Shown one piece after another: positions 39,747 to 48,499 of a stretch of DNA of 64,000 bases. The notes beneath the pieces were generated by a model, which made no database searches, had not been told where the DNA came from, and worked only from the letters and a program-made list of their open reading frames with translations. This DNA comes from Azohydromonas lata NBRC 102462. Its GTDB lineage: Bacteria; Pseudomonadota; Gammaproteobacteria; Burkholderiales; Burkholderiaceae_C. Within the stretch, counting starts at the first letter, position 1. Every line of letters starts with the position of its first letter. The DNA is taken from the NCBI RefSeq assembly GCF_001571085.1, contig NZ_BCTC01000019.1, forward strand, positions 1-64,000, in the 5' to 3' direction. The translations under genes were made by a program, and so were the position numbers.

Positions 39747-41075
39747 ATGGAACAATTCGATGCCATCGTGATCGGCGCCAGCGTGGCCGGCTCTCCCACC
39801 GCCACCTGGCTGGCCCGCAAGGGTTATAAAGTGCTGATGGTGGACAAGGCCACCTTCCCCCGCGACACGAATTCCACGCATTTCGTCTGGCCACGCGGCG
39901 TGTCTTATTTGAACCGCCTGGGCGTGGCCGACAAGATCACGGCCACCACGCCGCACTTCACCAACGTCGAGGTGAATATCGAGGGCATACGCCTGCGCGG
40001 CCACGTGCCGCTGGCCGACCTCAAAAAGCGCTTCATGGCCCTGCACGGCAATGACCACGGCGTGGTCGGCTATTACAGCGGCCCGCGCCGTTTCCACTTG
40101 GACCAATTGCTGCTCGACAACGCCCAGGAAAATGGCGTGGACGTGCGGCTGCGCACCCACCTGCGCGGCCTGCTCATGGAAAACGGCCGCGTGGCGGGTA
40201 TTCGCGCCGAAACGGCCGACGGCCAGGAATTGCTGGCCCGTGCCCGCGTGGTGATTGGCGCCGACGGCCGGGTTTCATCGTTCGCTTCCATGGTGGGCGC
40301 CCAAACCACCCATGTGCGCGAGAAGTCCACGTTTGCCTACTACGGCTATTTCTCCGGCATCGAGAAACCCGAATTGGTTATCCACAAAAGGGGCCGTTTC
40401 GGCACCGCCATATTCCCGACCAATGAAAATAAACACTTGGTCCTGGTTTATGGCCCGACCGCGTGGTGGAGCGATTTCAGTGCCCATCCCGGCGAGAATT
40501 TCCAGCGCATCCATCGCTACGTCGCGCCGGAGGTGGCCGAGCTCGTGGCGCGCGCGCAGCGCACGGAACCCTTCAAGGCCATGGGCCGCATGGTGGCCTA
40601 CCACCGGGAGAACTGGGGCAACGGCTGGGCGCTGGTGGGCGACGCCGGCAGCTTCAAGGACCAGTGGACGGCCATGGGCATCACCCACGCGCTGCGCGAC
40701 GCGGAATTGATCTCCCAATATCTCGATGGGTATTTGCAGGGGGAAGTTTCCTGGTCCGACGCCTTGTCCGCCTATGCCGGCGTGCGCATGCAGGACTATG
40801 AAAGCTACTGGAATTTCGTCTGCGACGGCGCCGAAATGCAGCCCTATACCGCCGAACAATTGGCCTACTTCAAGGCCGTGTCGGAAAACCAGGACTCGGT
40901 GAACAAACTCATAGGCCAGATTGGCGACACGGTGAAATTCGAGGACTCCATTGCCCTCGACGCATCGCAGCTCGAAAACCACGGCACGCACTTCCGCAGC
41001 TTTGAAGCGGCCGGACGCCAGAACTTCGACAACCCCTTCAAGCGCGAGCCCAAGGCCGAACCAGCCCTGGCGTGA
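39747..41075 (+). CDS. FAD-dependent monooxygenase/reductase
   Basis: A 442-aa flavoprotein of the group A monooxygenase/geranylgeranyl-reductase superfamily. The Rossmann motif is DAIVIGASVAGSPTATWLAR (G10-G15) with acidic D33 for the FAD ribose. The second FAD motif is WALVGDAGSFKDQWTAMGIT near residue 295. The middle part YYSGPRRFHLDQLLLDNAQE fits the substrate-side fold. It lacks the GWxWxIP motif of tryptophan-type halogenases. The C-terminal 80 residues are not assignable. The substrate is unknown. GGAG lies 8-10 bases before the ATG. It is followed after 31 bases by a PduX-like kinase, suggesting oxidation of an amino-acid-derived or carrier-free small molecule; that is inference. Confidence 0.82.
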   Translation: MEQFDAIVIGASVAGSPTATWLARKGYKVLMVDKATFPRDTNSTHFVWPRGVSYLNRLGVADKITATTPHFTNVEVNIEGIRLRGHVPLADLKKRFMALHGNDHGVVGYYSGPRRFHLDQLLLDNAQENGVDVRLRTHLRGLLMENGRVAGIRAETADGQELLARARVVIGADGRVSSFASMVGAQTTHVREKSTFAYYGYFSGIEKPELVIHKRGRFGTAIFPTNENKHLVLVYGPTAWWSDFSAHPGENFQRIHRYVAPEVAELVARAQRTEPFKAMGRMVAYHRENWGNGWALVGDAGSFKDQWTAMGITHALRDAELISQYLDGYLQGEVSWSDALSAYAGVRMQDYESYWNFVCDGAEMQPYTAEQLAYFKAVSENQDSVNKLIGQIGDTVKFEDSIALDASQLENHGTHFRSFEAAGRQNFDNPFKREPKAEPALA

Positions 41076-41106
41076 AATTGCCTGAACCCTCATCAAGGAG
41101 CCCACC

Positions 41107-42015
41107 ATGCCTACCGAAGCACTGCAGCTGGACAGCAAAGTCAAATTTTCCAAGTTCCGCGCGCCGGGCACTTGCGGCGAATTCGTTCAGGGACATATCC
41201 AGGGACGGGATTTCCTGGTCAATTGCCCCATCGACCTGTACTCCTATGCCGAAGTAGGCACAGCCGACAACGACGGCCTGCACATCGAGCGGGAAAGCGA
41301 TTATTTCAAGATTCGCGACACGCTCACGTTGGCGGCTTACGAGCTGTTTTTGCCGCTGCGCCATGACATCCAGGTCAACAGCCCTATTCCGCGCGGCAAG
41401 GGCATGGCCTCCAGCTCGGCCGACATTGGCGCGGCGCTGAGCGCGTATCTGCACGCCTGCGGCCAGCAAGTGTCGCCCCATATATTCGCCCGGCTGCTGA
41501 CCGAAGTGGAACCTTCGGACTGCGTGCATTTCGCCGGCATTGCCCATTTGAATCACCTCACGGGCGATTTGCTGGAGAGTTTGCCGCCCCCTTCCGGCAT
41601 GCGCGCCCTCATCGTGGATTGCGGCGGCGAAATCGACACGCTGTGCTTTGACCGGCAACGCGCCCGCGCGGTGTACCGCAATCACGAAGATTGCATCACC
41701 GAGGCGCTGAGCCTGTTGAAACAGGGTTTGCGTGCCAACGACCCGGCCGTCATCGCCGTGGCCGCCACCATGAGCGCGACGCTGAGCCAGCAAATCCACC
41801 GCAAACCCCAATTCGAGGATTTATTGGCTTGCACCACGGAAAAAGGTGCACTGGGGGTCAATTGCGCGCACAGCGGCTCGGTGCTGGGCATTCTTTACCG
41901 CGAAGACAGCCGGCTCACGCACGAATTGCTGGACACGGTGCGCCGGGAATTCGGCGATTCACTGTCCATCGTGGGCGACTACAGAATCATTGGCGGAGGC
42001 TGCGATGCCCTCTGA
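41107..42015 (+). CDS. GHMP kinase, PduX/BluE-like (L-threonine kinase-like)
   Basis: A 302-aa GHMP-superfamily small-molecule kinase. Resemblance to L-threonine kinase PduX/BluE is seen in the N-terminal RAPGTCGEFVQGHIQGRDFL and VNCPIDLYS. The ATP loop SPIPRGKGMASSSADIGAAL lies at residues 92-111, and a C-terminal GHMP motif (GVNCAHSGSVLGILY) is intact. PduX makes O-phosphothreonine for the cobalamin aminopropanol arm. The next gene resembles CobD, which decarboxylates that product, so the pair could act in sequence. No other cobalamin gene is in the window, so another hydroxy-amino acid substrate is possible. AAGGAG precedes the ATG. It overlaps the next gene by 11 bases. Confidence 0.82.
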   Translation: MPTEALQLDSKVKFSKFRAPGTCGEFVQGHIQGRDFLVNCPIDLYSYAEVGTADNDGLHIERESDYFKIRDTLTLAAYELFLPLRHDIQVNSPIPRGKGMASSSADIGAALSAYLHACGQQVSPHIFARLLTEVEPSDCVHFAGIAHLNHLTGDLLESLPPPSGMRALIVDCGGEIDTLCFDRQRARAVYRNHEDCITEALSLLKQGLRANDPAVIAVAATMSATLSQQIHRKPQFEDLLACTTEKGALGVNCAHSGSVLGILYREDSRLTHELLDTVRREFGDSLSIVGDYRIIGGGCDAL

Positions 42016-43105
42016 CAACGGCCTGGCCATTTTCGACACGCGGTTTCACAACCCGTCCATCTTCAGCATCCGCGCCACGGCGAACGCCAGGGACGTGCTG
42101 GATTTCTGCGTACCGGCCAATCCCTATTTTCCGCCACCCGCGCTGGTGGATCGCATCCAGGCCGGCCTGGCCGACACCTTGAAGTACTACCCGGACTACG
42201 CTCCGGTGCACCAGGAAAACATCAGCCGCCTGATCGGCCTGCCGGCCGAAAACATCGTCGTGGCCAACGGGGTGACGGAAATCATCACCCAGCTCTGCCT
42301 GGCCGCCGAGGCGCCATTGCTCACCGACGTGCCCACCTTCGGCCGCTGGACGGATTTGCCGCTGCAATACGGCATGCCCATTCATTTCCTGGAGCGGCGC
42401 AGGGAAAACGGGTTTCGCCTGACGGTGGAAGAGATCGTCGCCAAGGTGAAATCCACCCAGGCCCGCACTTTCATCCTCTGCAATCCCAGCAACCCGACCG
42501 GGGCCTGTTCCAGCGAGGCGGATATCGCCCGCCTGCTGGGCGAATTGAGACACCTGGCGCTGGTCGTCATCGATGAATCCTTCATCGATTTCGCCGCCAC
42601 ACCCTCGGCCGAGCGGCTGGTGCTGCGCCACGACAACGCCATGGTGGTGAAAAGCATGGGCAAGTCCCTGGGCTGGCACGGCATGCGCCTGGGTTATGGC
42701 GTGGCTCACACGGCGCTGGCCGAGCGGGTGCGTGCACGCCTGCCTTACTGGAATATCAACGGCCTGGCGGGCCAGGTGCTCAGGGACTTGCAGGACTTCC
42801 ACGAGGAATACCGCGCGAGCTTCCCCAAGGTCGCCGCGGACAGGCGCTACATGCAGGAGCGCTTGGGAGAAATCAGCACTCTGGTGGTTTATCCCTCGGA
42901 GGCGAATTTCATCCTCGTCGAATTGCCGGCCGGGGTTTCCGGCAAGGCGCTGCGCAACGATTTACTGCAGCGCCACGCCATCTTCGTGCGCGAGTGCAGC
43001 AACAAGGTGGGCGGCAGCGAAGCCCTGCTGCGCCTGGTGGTGCGCAAGCGGCCGGACGTGGACCGGCTGGTCGCGGCCCTCAAGGACGTGCTCGCCACGG
43101 CCTGA
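42005..43105 (+). CDS. PLP-dependent aminotransferase-fold enzyme, CobD/HisC-like
   Basis: A 366-aa class I/II fold PLP enzyme. Key residues are visible: ANGVTE for phosphate/PLP stacking, N160 in CNPSNPTGA, D190 in VVIDESFIDF, the Schiff-base K220 in KSMGKSLGWHGMRLGYG, and R228. The overall pattern (DFCVPANPYFPPP, KYYPDYAPVHQENI, LPYWNINGLAGQ) resembles threonine-phosphate decarboxylase CobD and histidinol-phosphate aminotransferase HisC. With a PduX-like kinase immediately upstream and overlapping by 11 bases, decarboxylation or transamination of a phosphorylated amino acid is likely. Which reaction it performs cannot be decided from sequence. It is the last gene of the island and uses more island-like codons at its 5' end than at its 3' end. 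Confidence 0.82.
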   Translation: MPSDNGLAIFDTRFHNPSIFSIRATANARDVLDFCVPANPYFPPPALVDRIQAGLADTLKYYPDYAPVHQENISRLIGLPAENIVVANGVTEIITQLCLAAEAPLLTDVPTFGRWTDLPLQYGMPIHFLERRRENGFRLTVEEIVAKVKSTQARTFILCNPSNPTGACSSEADIARLLGELRHLALVVIDESFIDFAATPSAERLVLRHDNAMVVKSMGKSLGWHGMRLGYGVAHTALAERVRARLPYWNINGLAGQVLRDLQDFHEEYRASFPKVAADRRYMQERLGEISTLVVYPSEANFILVELPAGVSGKALRNDLLQRHAIFVRECSNKVGGSEALLRLVVRKRPDVDRLVAALKDVLATA

Positions 43106-43125
43106 GCCCGCCCGCTTCAAGCCAC

Positions 43126-43785
43126 TCAGGTCACGGCAGCCCCGGCAGCGCCGGGGCCGCCGTGCTGTTCGCTGTGAAGCGGCACCGGCGGCCACACCGC
43201 CATCGCCGCTTCCACCACCTGCTCCAGCTTGGGCAGGCCCGCGCCATTGCGTGCCATCACGCTCATGCCCGCCACCGTGGCGATGAAGAAGGCGGCCAGC
43301 GCGGTGGCATCCGCCGCGGCGGGCAACTGAGCGTCCGCCTGCGCCTGCGCCAGCCGCTGGCGCAACAAGCCCTCGTTGCCCTGCAGCGCCTGCCGCAAGG
43401 CCTGCTCCACCCCCGGCGACATGGCGCTGGTCCCGCAATCGGCCGCGCCGGTGACGATGAAGCAGCCGCCGGGCAGCTGCGGATCGGCAAACAGCGCGGC
43501 CAGCGCGCGCAGGAACTCCCACACCGCCTCACGCCCGTCCGGGTTGGCCAGCATGCGCGCCGCCAGGCCGCTCAGGCGCCGCTCGGCATAGCGGCTCAGC
43601 GCCGCCAGGTACAGCCGCTCCTTGTCGCCGAAGGCGGCGTACAGGCTGGGCTTGTTGATGCCCATCTCGGCCGTCAGCTCCGACAGCGAGGCCTTCATGA
43701 AGCCCTGGCGCCAGAACACGCGCAGCGCGGCGTCCAGCGCCTGGTCAGCGTCAAAGGAGCGGGGGCGTCCGCGTTCCGTCGCCAT
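43126..43785 (-). CDS. TetR/AcrR-family transcriptional regulator
   Basis: Repressor of 219 aa with an N-terminal helix-turn-helix (RGRPRSFDADQALDAALRVF, then SLSELTAEMGINKPSLYAAF) and a variable ligand-binding domain that includes GGCFIVTGAADC, a TetR_C pattern seen in regulators near oxidoreductases. It is divergent from a short-chain dehydrogenase with a 120-base shared region containing repeats, so it probably represses that gene and itself. It faces the island's last gene tail-to-tail with a 20-base gap. Confidence 0.92.
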   Translation of the reverse strand: MATERGRPRSFDADQALDAALRVFWRQGFMKASLSELTAEMGINKPSLYAAFGDKERLYLAALSRYAERRLSGLAARMLANPDGREAVWEFLRALAALFADPQLPGGCFIVTGAADCGTSAMSPGVEQALRQALQGNEGLLRQRLAQAQADAQLPAAADATALAAFFIATVAGMSVMARNGAGLPKLEQVVEAAMAVWPPVPLHSEQHGGPGAAGAAVT

Positions 43786-43805
43786 GGCGGGTCTCCAAAA
43801 GGTTC

Positions 43806-43849
43806 TTGAAAATTATATTCCGATCGGTACAGTATACCTGTCGGTACAG
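43806..43849. promoter_or_regulatory. Divergent promoter/operator between TetR and SDR genes
   Basis: Toward the SDR gene TTGAAA (43806-43811) is followed after 16 bases by TACAGT (43828-43833). Toward tetR a minus-strand TATAAT lies at 43812-43817. CGGTACAG is repeated at 43825-43832 and 43842-43849, 17 bases apart, and ACAG-TATAC-CTGT forms a small inverted repeat between them. This is the likely TetR operator. Confidence 0.6.
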
Positions 43850-43905
43850 AAATCCGGCTTCACTGAACGGTTCCGCCCCGCAGGGGCATTCACTTGGAGA
43901 TCGCC

Positions 43906-44655
43906 ATGGCAAGACTGACGGGCAAGAACGTGCTGATCACCGGCGGCACCAGTGGTATCGGCTTGGCCACGGCCAGGCTGTTCATCCAGGAAGAGGCGCG
44001 CGTGGTCATCACCGGGCAGGACGCGCAGCGCGTGGCCGAGGCGGCGCGGCTGCTGGGCCCGCAGGCCATGGGCCTTCGTGCGGACGTGACCTCGCTGTCG
44101 GACATGGCCGCCGCCGCGCAGCAGATCAAGGCGGCGCTGGGCGGTCTGGACGTGGTGTTCGCCAACGCCGGCATCGCGTTGCCCAAGACGATCGCCGAGG
44201 TGGACGAAGCGCACATCGACAGCCAGCTCGCCGTGAATTTCAAGGGCGTGCTCTACACCATCCAGAAGATGCTGCCGCTGCTGCGCCGGCCAGCCAGCAT
44301 CGTCATGACCTCCACGGCCATGACGGAGCGCGGCATCGCGGGCATGAGCGTCTACGCCGCGACCAAGGCGGCGGTGCGCTCGCTGGCGCGCTCGCTCTCG
44401 GCCGAGCTGCTGGACAAGGGCATACGCGTGAACGTCGTGAGCCCGGGCCTGACCGAGACGCCCATCTACGGCAAGTTGGGCCTGCCCCAGGCCGCCGTGC
44501 AGGAGTGGGCCGGCGCGCTGCTCAAGCAGGTGCCGGCGCACCGGCTGGCGCAGGCCGAGGAGATCGCGCAGGCCGTGCTGTACTTGGCGAGCAACGAGTC
44601 GTCCTACGTGACGGGGGCGAATCTGCAGGTGGACGGGGGGATGGCGACGGTGTGA
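43906..44655 (+). CDS. Short-chain dehydrogenase/reductase
   Basis: A 249-aa classical SDR, NAD(P)H-dependent oxidoreductase. The cofactor motif is LITGGTSGIGLATARLF, with NAG in FANAGIALPK. The catalytic Ser is in MTSTAM and the YxxxK motif in SVYAATKAAVR. GAEGA-like GGAGA lies 5 bases before ATG 43906; TTG 43894 is a less likely start. The substrate is unknown. Control by the adjacent TetR protein suggests a stress or detoxification reductase. Confidence 0.92.
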   Translation: MARLTGKNVLITGGTSGIGLATARLFIQEEARVVITGQDAQRVAEAARLLGPQAMGLRADVTSLSDMAAAAQQIKAALGGLDVVFANAGIALPKTIAEVDEAHIDSQLAVNFKGVLYTIQKMLPLLRRPASIVMTSTAMTERGIAGMSVYAATKAAVRSLARSLSAELLDKGIRVNVVSPGLTETPIYGKLGLPQAAVQEWAGALLKQVPAHRLAQAEEIAQAVLYLASNESSYVTGANLQVDGGMATV

Positions 44656-44674
44656 GCGGCGGGGGGCGGCATGG

Positions 44675-44699
44675 AAAAGCGGCGGCTGGGAGCCGCCGT
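44675..44699 (-). terminator. Terminator of the rnhB/TrmH-family end of the cluster
   Basis: On the minus strand CGGCGGCT and AGCCGCCG form an 8-bp stem with a CCC loop, followed by CTTTT. It closes the long minus-strand cluster and sits between convergent genes. Confidence 0.7.
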
Positions 44700-44709
44700 C
44701 CGTGACGCA

Positions 44710-45486
44710 TCAGCCCGCCCGCCGCCGCGCCGACTCGTGCAGGCAGATGGCTGCTGCCGCGGCCACGTTGAGCGACTCCTCGCCGCCCGGCTGCACGATG
44801 CGCACGGTCAGCCCGCAGCGCTGCAGCAGCTCTTCGCGCACGCCCTGCCCCTCGTGGCCCATGACCCAGGCGCAGGGCCAGGGCAGCGCCGCCTCGTGCA
44901 CCGCCTGCGCGGCGTGCGAGCTGGTGGCCACCAGCGGCAATTGCAGGGCGTCCAGGGCGTCCACGTCCACGCCCTCGACCAGCCGCAGGTTGAAATGCGC
45001 GCCCATGCCGGCACGCACCACCTTGGGCGACCACAGCGCCGCGCTGCCCTTGAGGGCGATCACTTGCGCAAAGCCCAGCGCGGAGGCGCTGCGCAGGATG
45101 CTCCCGAGATTGCCCGCGTCCTGCACGCGGTCCAGCACCACGGCGGCCTGGCCCGCGGCAATGTCCGTCATCGCGGGCGGCACCCACGTGAAGCCGATGC
45201 GCGCCGGGGACTCCAGCGCGCTGATGCCGGCGAACAGCGCATCCGGCACCACCACGGCCTTGTCGGCGGCGGCGGCCAGCTCGCGCAGCGCCGGCTGCAG
45301 CCAGCCGGACTCGCTCACCACGGCCTGCGCCGGCCGTTGCCCGCGAGCCAGCAGCGCGCGGCAGAGGTGGTCGCCTTCCAGCCAGACCAGGCCCAGCTTG
45401 CGGTAGGCGGCCGGGTCCTGCGTGAGCTTGCGCAGCTTGACCAGCAGCGGGTTGTCGCGCGAGGTGACGCGTTGCGGCTCGTTCAT
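44710..45486 (-). CDS. TrmH/SpoU-family RNA 2'-O-methyltransferase
   Basis: SAM-dependent rRNA or tRNA ribose methyltransferase (258 aa). It has an N-terminal substrate-binding part ([32 protein letters not shown]) and a SPOUT knot domain with the three SpoU motifs: [35 protein letters not shown] and [19 protein letters not shown]. Motif 2 has MGHEGQG where many members have GxEGxG, so it is intact. The target nucleotide is not predictable; RlmB-type 23S modification is one option. Its ATG overlaps the rnhB stop (ATGA). Confidence 0.92.
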   Translation of the reverse strand: MNEPQRVTSRDNPLLVKLRKLTQDPAAYRKLGLVWLEGDHLCRALLARGQRPAQAVVSESGWLQPALRELAAAADKAVVVPDALFAGISALESPARIGFTWVPPAMTDIAAGQAAVVLDRVQDAGNLGSILRSASALGFAQVIALKGSAALWSPKVVRAGMGAHFNLRLVEGVDVDALDALQLPLVATSSHAAQAVHEAALPWPCAWVMGHEGQGVREELLQRCGLTVRIVQPGGEESLNVAAAAAICLHESARRRAG

Positions 45487-46091
45487 GCCTCGCCTCCCGC
45501 CAAGCGGGCCGCCAGCGCCTCGCGCACGGGGCGGAAGCTGCGGCGGTGCGCGGCGCTGGCGCCATGCTCGCGCAGCGCGGCCAGGTGTGCGGGCGTCGGG
45601 TAGCCCTTGTGCACGTCGAAGCCGTAATGCGGCAGCTCGGCATGCATCTCCAGGCACAGCCGGTCGCGGTGCACCTTGGCCAGGATGGAGGCGGCGGAGA
45701 TGGAGGCCACCAGCGCGTCGCCGCGCACGATGGCCTCGGCCGGGATGCGCAGCGGCGGCAGCCGGTTGCCGTCCACCAGCGCCTTGGCCGGCTTCAGGCG
45801 CAAGCCCTCCACGGCCCGCTTCATGGCCAGCATGGTGGCGTGCAGGATGTTGAGGCGGTCGATCTCCTCGACGCTGGCCTCGGCGATGCAGAAGCTCAGG
45901 GCGTTGGCGCGCACCTCGTCGAAGAGCTGTTCGCGCCGGCGCGCCGTCAGCACCTTGGAGTCGGCCAAGCCCTCGATGGGGTTGGCGTCGTCCAGGATGA
46001 CGGCGGCGGCAACCACGGGGCCGGCCAGCGGGCCGCGGCCGGCCTCGTCCACGCCGGCCACCAGTCCGGGGACGTCGAAGCACAGCGCCAT
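45483..46091 (-). CDS. rnhB: Ribonuclease HII
   Basis: Removes misincorporated ribonucleotides and RNA-DNA hybrids. 202 aa, normal length. The first catalytic Asp and Glu are in [20 protein letters not shown], the third in VDGNRLPPL (Asp) and the fourth in [16 protein letters not shown] (Asp region). The C-terminal [19 protein letters not shown] is diagnostic. The start at ATG 46091 lies 4 bases after the lpxB stop side. The order lpxB-rnhB is conserved in proteobacteria. Confidence 0.96.
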   Translation of the reverse strand: MALCFDVPGLVAGVDEAGRGPLAGPVVAAAVILDDANPIEGLADSKVLTARRREQLFDEVRANALSFCIAEASVEEIDRLNILHATMLAMKRAVEGLRLKPAKALVDGNRLPPLRIPAEAIVRGDALVASISAASILAKVHRDRLCLEMHAELPHYGFDVHKGYPTPAHLAALREHGASAAHRRSFRPVREALAARLAGGEA

Positions 46092-46095
46092 TTGC

Positions 46096-47247
46096 TCAGG
46101 ACCCCAGCAGTCGTGCGATGACATCGGTGGCGGTGCGCGCCGTATCGCGGCGCAGCAGGTGATGAAGTTCCATGAATCTTTGTTCCAGCGCTTGCGCGCG
46201 CTGCGGGGCGTCGAGCCACTGCAGCACCGCGTCGGCCAGCGCGTTGGGCGTGGCGTCGTGCTGCAGCAGCTCCGGCACCACGAAGTCGCGGCAAAGGATG
46301 TTGGGCAGCCCAACCCAGGGCTGGTAGCGCATGCGCTTCATGAGCTGCCAGCTCAGCGGGTGCAGCCGGTAGGCGATGACCATTGGGCGCTTGAACAGCG
46401 CGGCCTCCAGCGTGGCGGTGCCGCTGGCGATGAGCGTGGCGTCGCAGGCGGCCAGGGCCTCGTGCGAGCGGCCGTCTAGCAGCTCGACGGGCAGCCCGGC
46501 GCCGTGGGCGGCAATGTGCTGGTCCACCAGCGGACGCAGCCCCGGCGCCACCGGCAGGACGAAGCGCAGCGCGGGGCGCGCCGCGTGCAGCCGCCGCACC
46601 GCGCCCAGGAAGGCGGGCAGCAGGTTGTTGATCTCGCCGCGGCGGCTGCCGGGCATGACGGCCAGCACGGGCTCGTCGGCCGCGAAGCCCAGCGCCTGGC
46701 GCGCGGCGGCACGGGGCACGTCCAGCGGGACGGCGTCGGCCAGCGGGTGGCCCACGTAGCTGGCCTCAATGCCGTGGCCCTGCAGCAGCTCGGGCTCGAA
46801 GGGGAACAGGCACAGCACGTGGTCCGCGCTGCGCCAGAGCTTCTTCACCCGCCCGCCGCGCCAGGCCCAAATGGAGGGGCAGACGAAGTGCACCGTGCGC
46901 ACGCCGGCCGCCTTGAGCCGCGCTTCCAGGCCCAAGTTGAAGTCCGGCGCGTCCACGCCGATGAAGAGCTGCGGCCGCTCGCGCAGCAGCCGTTCGGCCA
47001 GCGCCTCGCGGATGCCGGAGATTTCGCGGTAGTGGCGCAGCGCCTCGGCGTAGCCGTGCACCGCCAGCTTGTCCGAGGGCCACCAGGGCGTGAAACCCTG
47101 GCCGGCCATCTTCGGCCCGCCTATGCCCGTGGCCGAGAGCTGCGGCCAGCGCCGGCGCATGCCGCCCAACAGCAGCGATGCGAGGAGGTCACCGGACGCT
47201 TCGCCGGCGACCATCGAGAAGCGAGGATCGCCTGCGATGGGTGCCAT
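46096..47247 (-). CDS. lpxB: Lipid-A-disaccharide synthase
   Basis: Glycosyltransferase (383 aa, GT19) that joins UDP-2,3-diacylglucosamine and lipid X to make the lipid A disaccharide on the inner membrane. It begins [19 protein letters not shown], continues with [12 protein letters not shown], and has the UDP-binding [20 protein letters not shown] and [20 protein letters not shown]. It follows lpxA by 8 bases in the usual lpxD-fabZ-lpxA-lpxB order. Confidence 0.97.
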   Translation of the reverse strand: MAPIAGDPRFSMVAGEASGDLLASLLLGGMRRRWPQLSATGIGGPKMAGQGFTPWWPSDKLAVHGYAEALRHYREISGIREALAERLLRERPQLFIGVDAPDFNLGLEARLKAAGVRTVHFVCPSIWAWRGGRVKKLWRSADHVLCLFPFEPELLQGHGIEASYVGHPLADAVPLDVPRAAARQALGFAADEPVLAVMPGSRRGEINNLLPAFLGAVRRLHAARPALRFVLPVAPGLRPLVDQHIAAHGAGLPVELLDGRSHEALAACDATLIASGTATLEAALFKRPMVIAYRLHPLSWQLMKRMRYQPWVGLPNILCRDFVVPELLQHDATPNALADAVLQWLDAPQRAQALEQRFMELHHLLRRDTARTATDVIARLLGS

Positions 47248-47255
47248 GGTCGGCT

Positions 47256-48047
47256 TCAGCGAACGATGCCGCGCTTGGCGCGCTCCAGGAAGTCCAGCAT
47301 CAGCGCGATGTCGGCGTCTCCCTCGGCGTCCGTGCCGCCGCGCAGCGCCGCGATCTGCGCCTTGGCGGCGTCCATCGTCAGGCCCTCGCGGAAGATGAGC
47401 TTGTGCATCTGCTTGACCTGCGCGATGCGCTCGCGGCTGAAGCCGCGGCGGCGCAGGCCCTCGATGTTGAAGCCGCGCGTGGAAGCGGGGTTGCCGTCCA
47501 CCATCATGAACGGCGGCACGTCCTGCGCCAGCGCGGTGGCGAAGCCGATCATGGCGTGCGCGCCGATCTTGACGAACTGGTGCACGCCGGTGAGGCCGCC
47601 GACGATCACCCAGTCGCCCACGTGCACGTGGCCGGCCAGCGTGGCGTTGTTGGCCAGGATGGTCTTGCTGCCCAACTGCACGTCGTGCGCGATGTGCACG
47701 TAGGCCATGACCCAGTTGTCGTCGCCCATGCGGGTGATGCCCACGTCCTGCGCCGTGCCGCGGTTGAAGGTGCAGAACTCGCGGATGGTGTTGCCGTCGC
47801 CGATGTGCAGCTCGGTGGGCTCGCCGGCGTACTTCTTGTCCTGCGGGGCCGCGCCCAACGAGGCGAACTGGAAAATCTCGTTGTTGCGGCCGATGGTGGT
47901 GCGGCCCTCGATCACGCAGTGCGGGCCGACGCGCGTGCCCGCGCCGATGACGACCTCGGGGCCGATGAGCGTGTAGGCGCCGACGCTGACGTCGTCCGCC
48001 AGCTCGGCGGCCGGGTCCACCAGCGCGGTGGGGTGGATGAGGGCCAT
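47256..48047 (-). CDS. lpxA: UDP-N-acetylglucosamine acyltransferase
   Basis: First step of lipid A synthesis: transfers an R-3-hydroxyacyl chain from ACP to UDP-GlcNAc. 263 aa. Hexapeptide repeats of a left-handed beta helix run from [20 protein letters not shown]. The catalytic His lies in the [15 protein letters not shown] part, and a helical C-terminus follows ([20 protein letters not shown]). The ATG at 48047 gives [12 protein letters not shown], the family start; 12 codons upstream are unlikely. It lies 11 bases after fabZ. Confidence 0.97.
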   Translation of the reverse strand: MALIHPTALVDPAAELADDVSVGAYTLIGPEVVIGAGTRVGPHCVIEGRTTIGRNNEIFQFASLGAAPQDKKYAGEPTELHIGDGNTIREFCTFNRGTAQDVGITRMGDDNWVMAYVHIAHDVQLGSKTILANNATLAGHVHVGDWVIVGGLTGVHQFVKIGAHAMIGFATALAQDVPPFMMVDGNPASTRGFNIEGLRRRGFSRERIAQVKQMHKLIFREGLTMDAAKAQIAALRGGTDAEGDADIALMLDFLERAKRGIVR

Positions 48048-48058
48048 GCGCGGGATGC

Positions 48059-48499
48059 TCAGGCGACCTTGCGGGTCGTGCACATGATCTGCGCCTCGGC
48101 GGCCAGCTCCTCGCCCACCAGGGCGCGCGCGCTGAACTTGGCGATGCCGGCCTTCATGCGCTCCAGCGTCACTTCCAGGCGCAACTGGTCGCCCGGCTCC
48201 ACCGGGCGCTTGAAGCGCGCACCGTCGATGCCGACGAAGTAATACACCGTGTTCTCGTCGGGCCCGCTCTCCTCCGAGGAAAAGGCCAGCAGCGCCGAGG
48301 CCTGGGCCAGCGCTTCGAGAATGAGCACGCCCGGCATCACGGGGCGGTTCGGGAAATGGCCCGTGAAGTGCGGCTCGTTGATGGTGACGTTCTTGAGCGC
48401 CACGATGCGCTTGCCCTTTTCCACCTCCAGCACCCGGTCCACGAGCAGGATGGGGTAGCGGTGGGGAAGCTTCTTGAGAATCTGGTGAATGTCCATCAT
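48059..48499 (-). CDS. fabZ: 3-hydroxyacyl-ACP dehydratase FabZ
   Basis: Dehydrates beta-hydroxyacyl-ACP in fatty acid synthesis and competes with LpxA/LpxD for hydroxyacyl-ACP, which explains its place in this operon. 146 aa. The hot-dog fold has [15 protein letters not shown] and the catalytic His and Glu in [20 protein letters not shown]. The first ATG at 48499 overlaps the lpxD stop as ATGA; the second ATG (48496) is one codon on. Confidence 0.97.
   Translation of the reverse strand: MMDIHQILKKLPHRYPILLVDRVLEVEKGKRIVALKNVTINEPHFTGHFPNRPVMPGVLILEALAQASALLAFSSEESGPDENTVYYFVGIDGARFKRPVEPGDQLRLEVTLERMKAGIAKFSARALVGEELAAEAQIMCTTRKVA

Noticed and set aside
39747-41075. Flavoenzyme as a tryptophan-type halogenase
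   Set aside because: The GWxWxIP halogenase motif and the lysine-containing active-site context are not seen.
38753-43105. Island as part of a standard cobalamin operon
   Set aside because: No corrin-ring, CobS/CobT/CobU or transport gene is adjacent, and two of the four genes have no place in that pathway.
38298-44660. Island as an integrated prophage or transposon
   Set aside because: No integrase, transposase, terminal inverted repeats or duplicated attachment site could be found at its edges.
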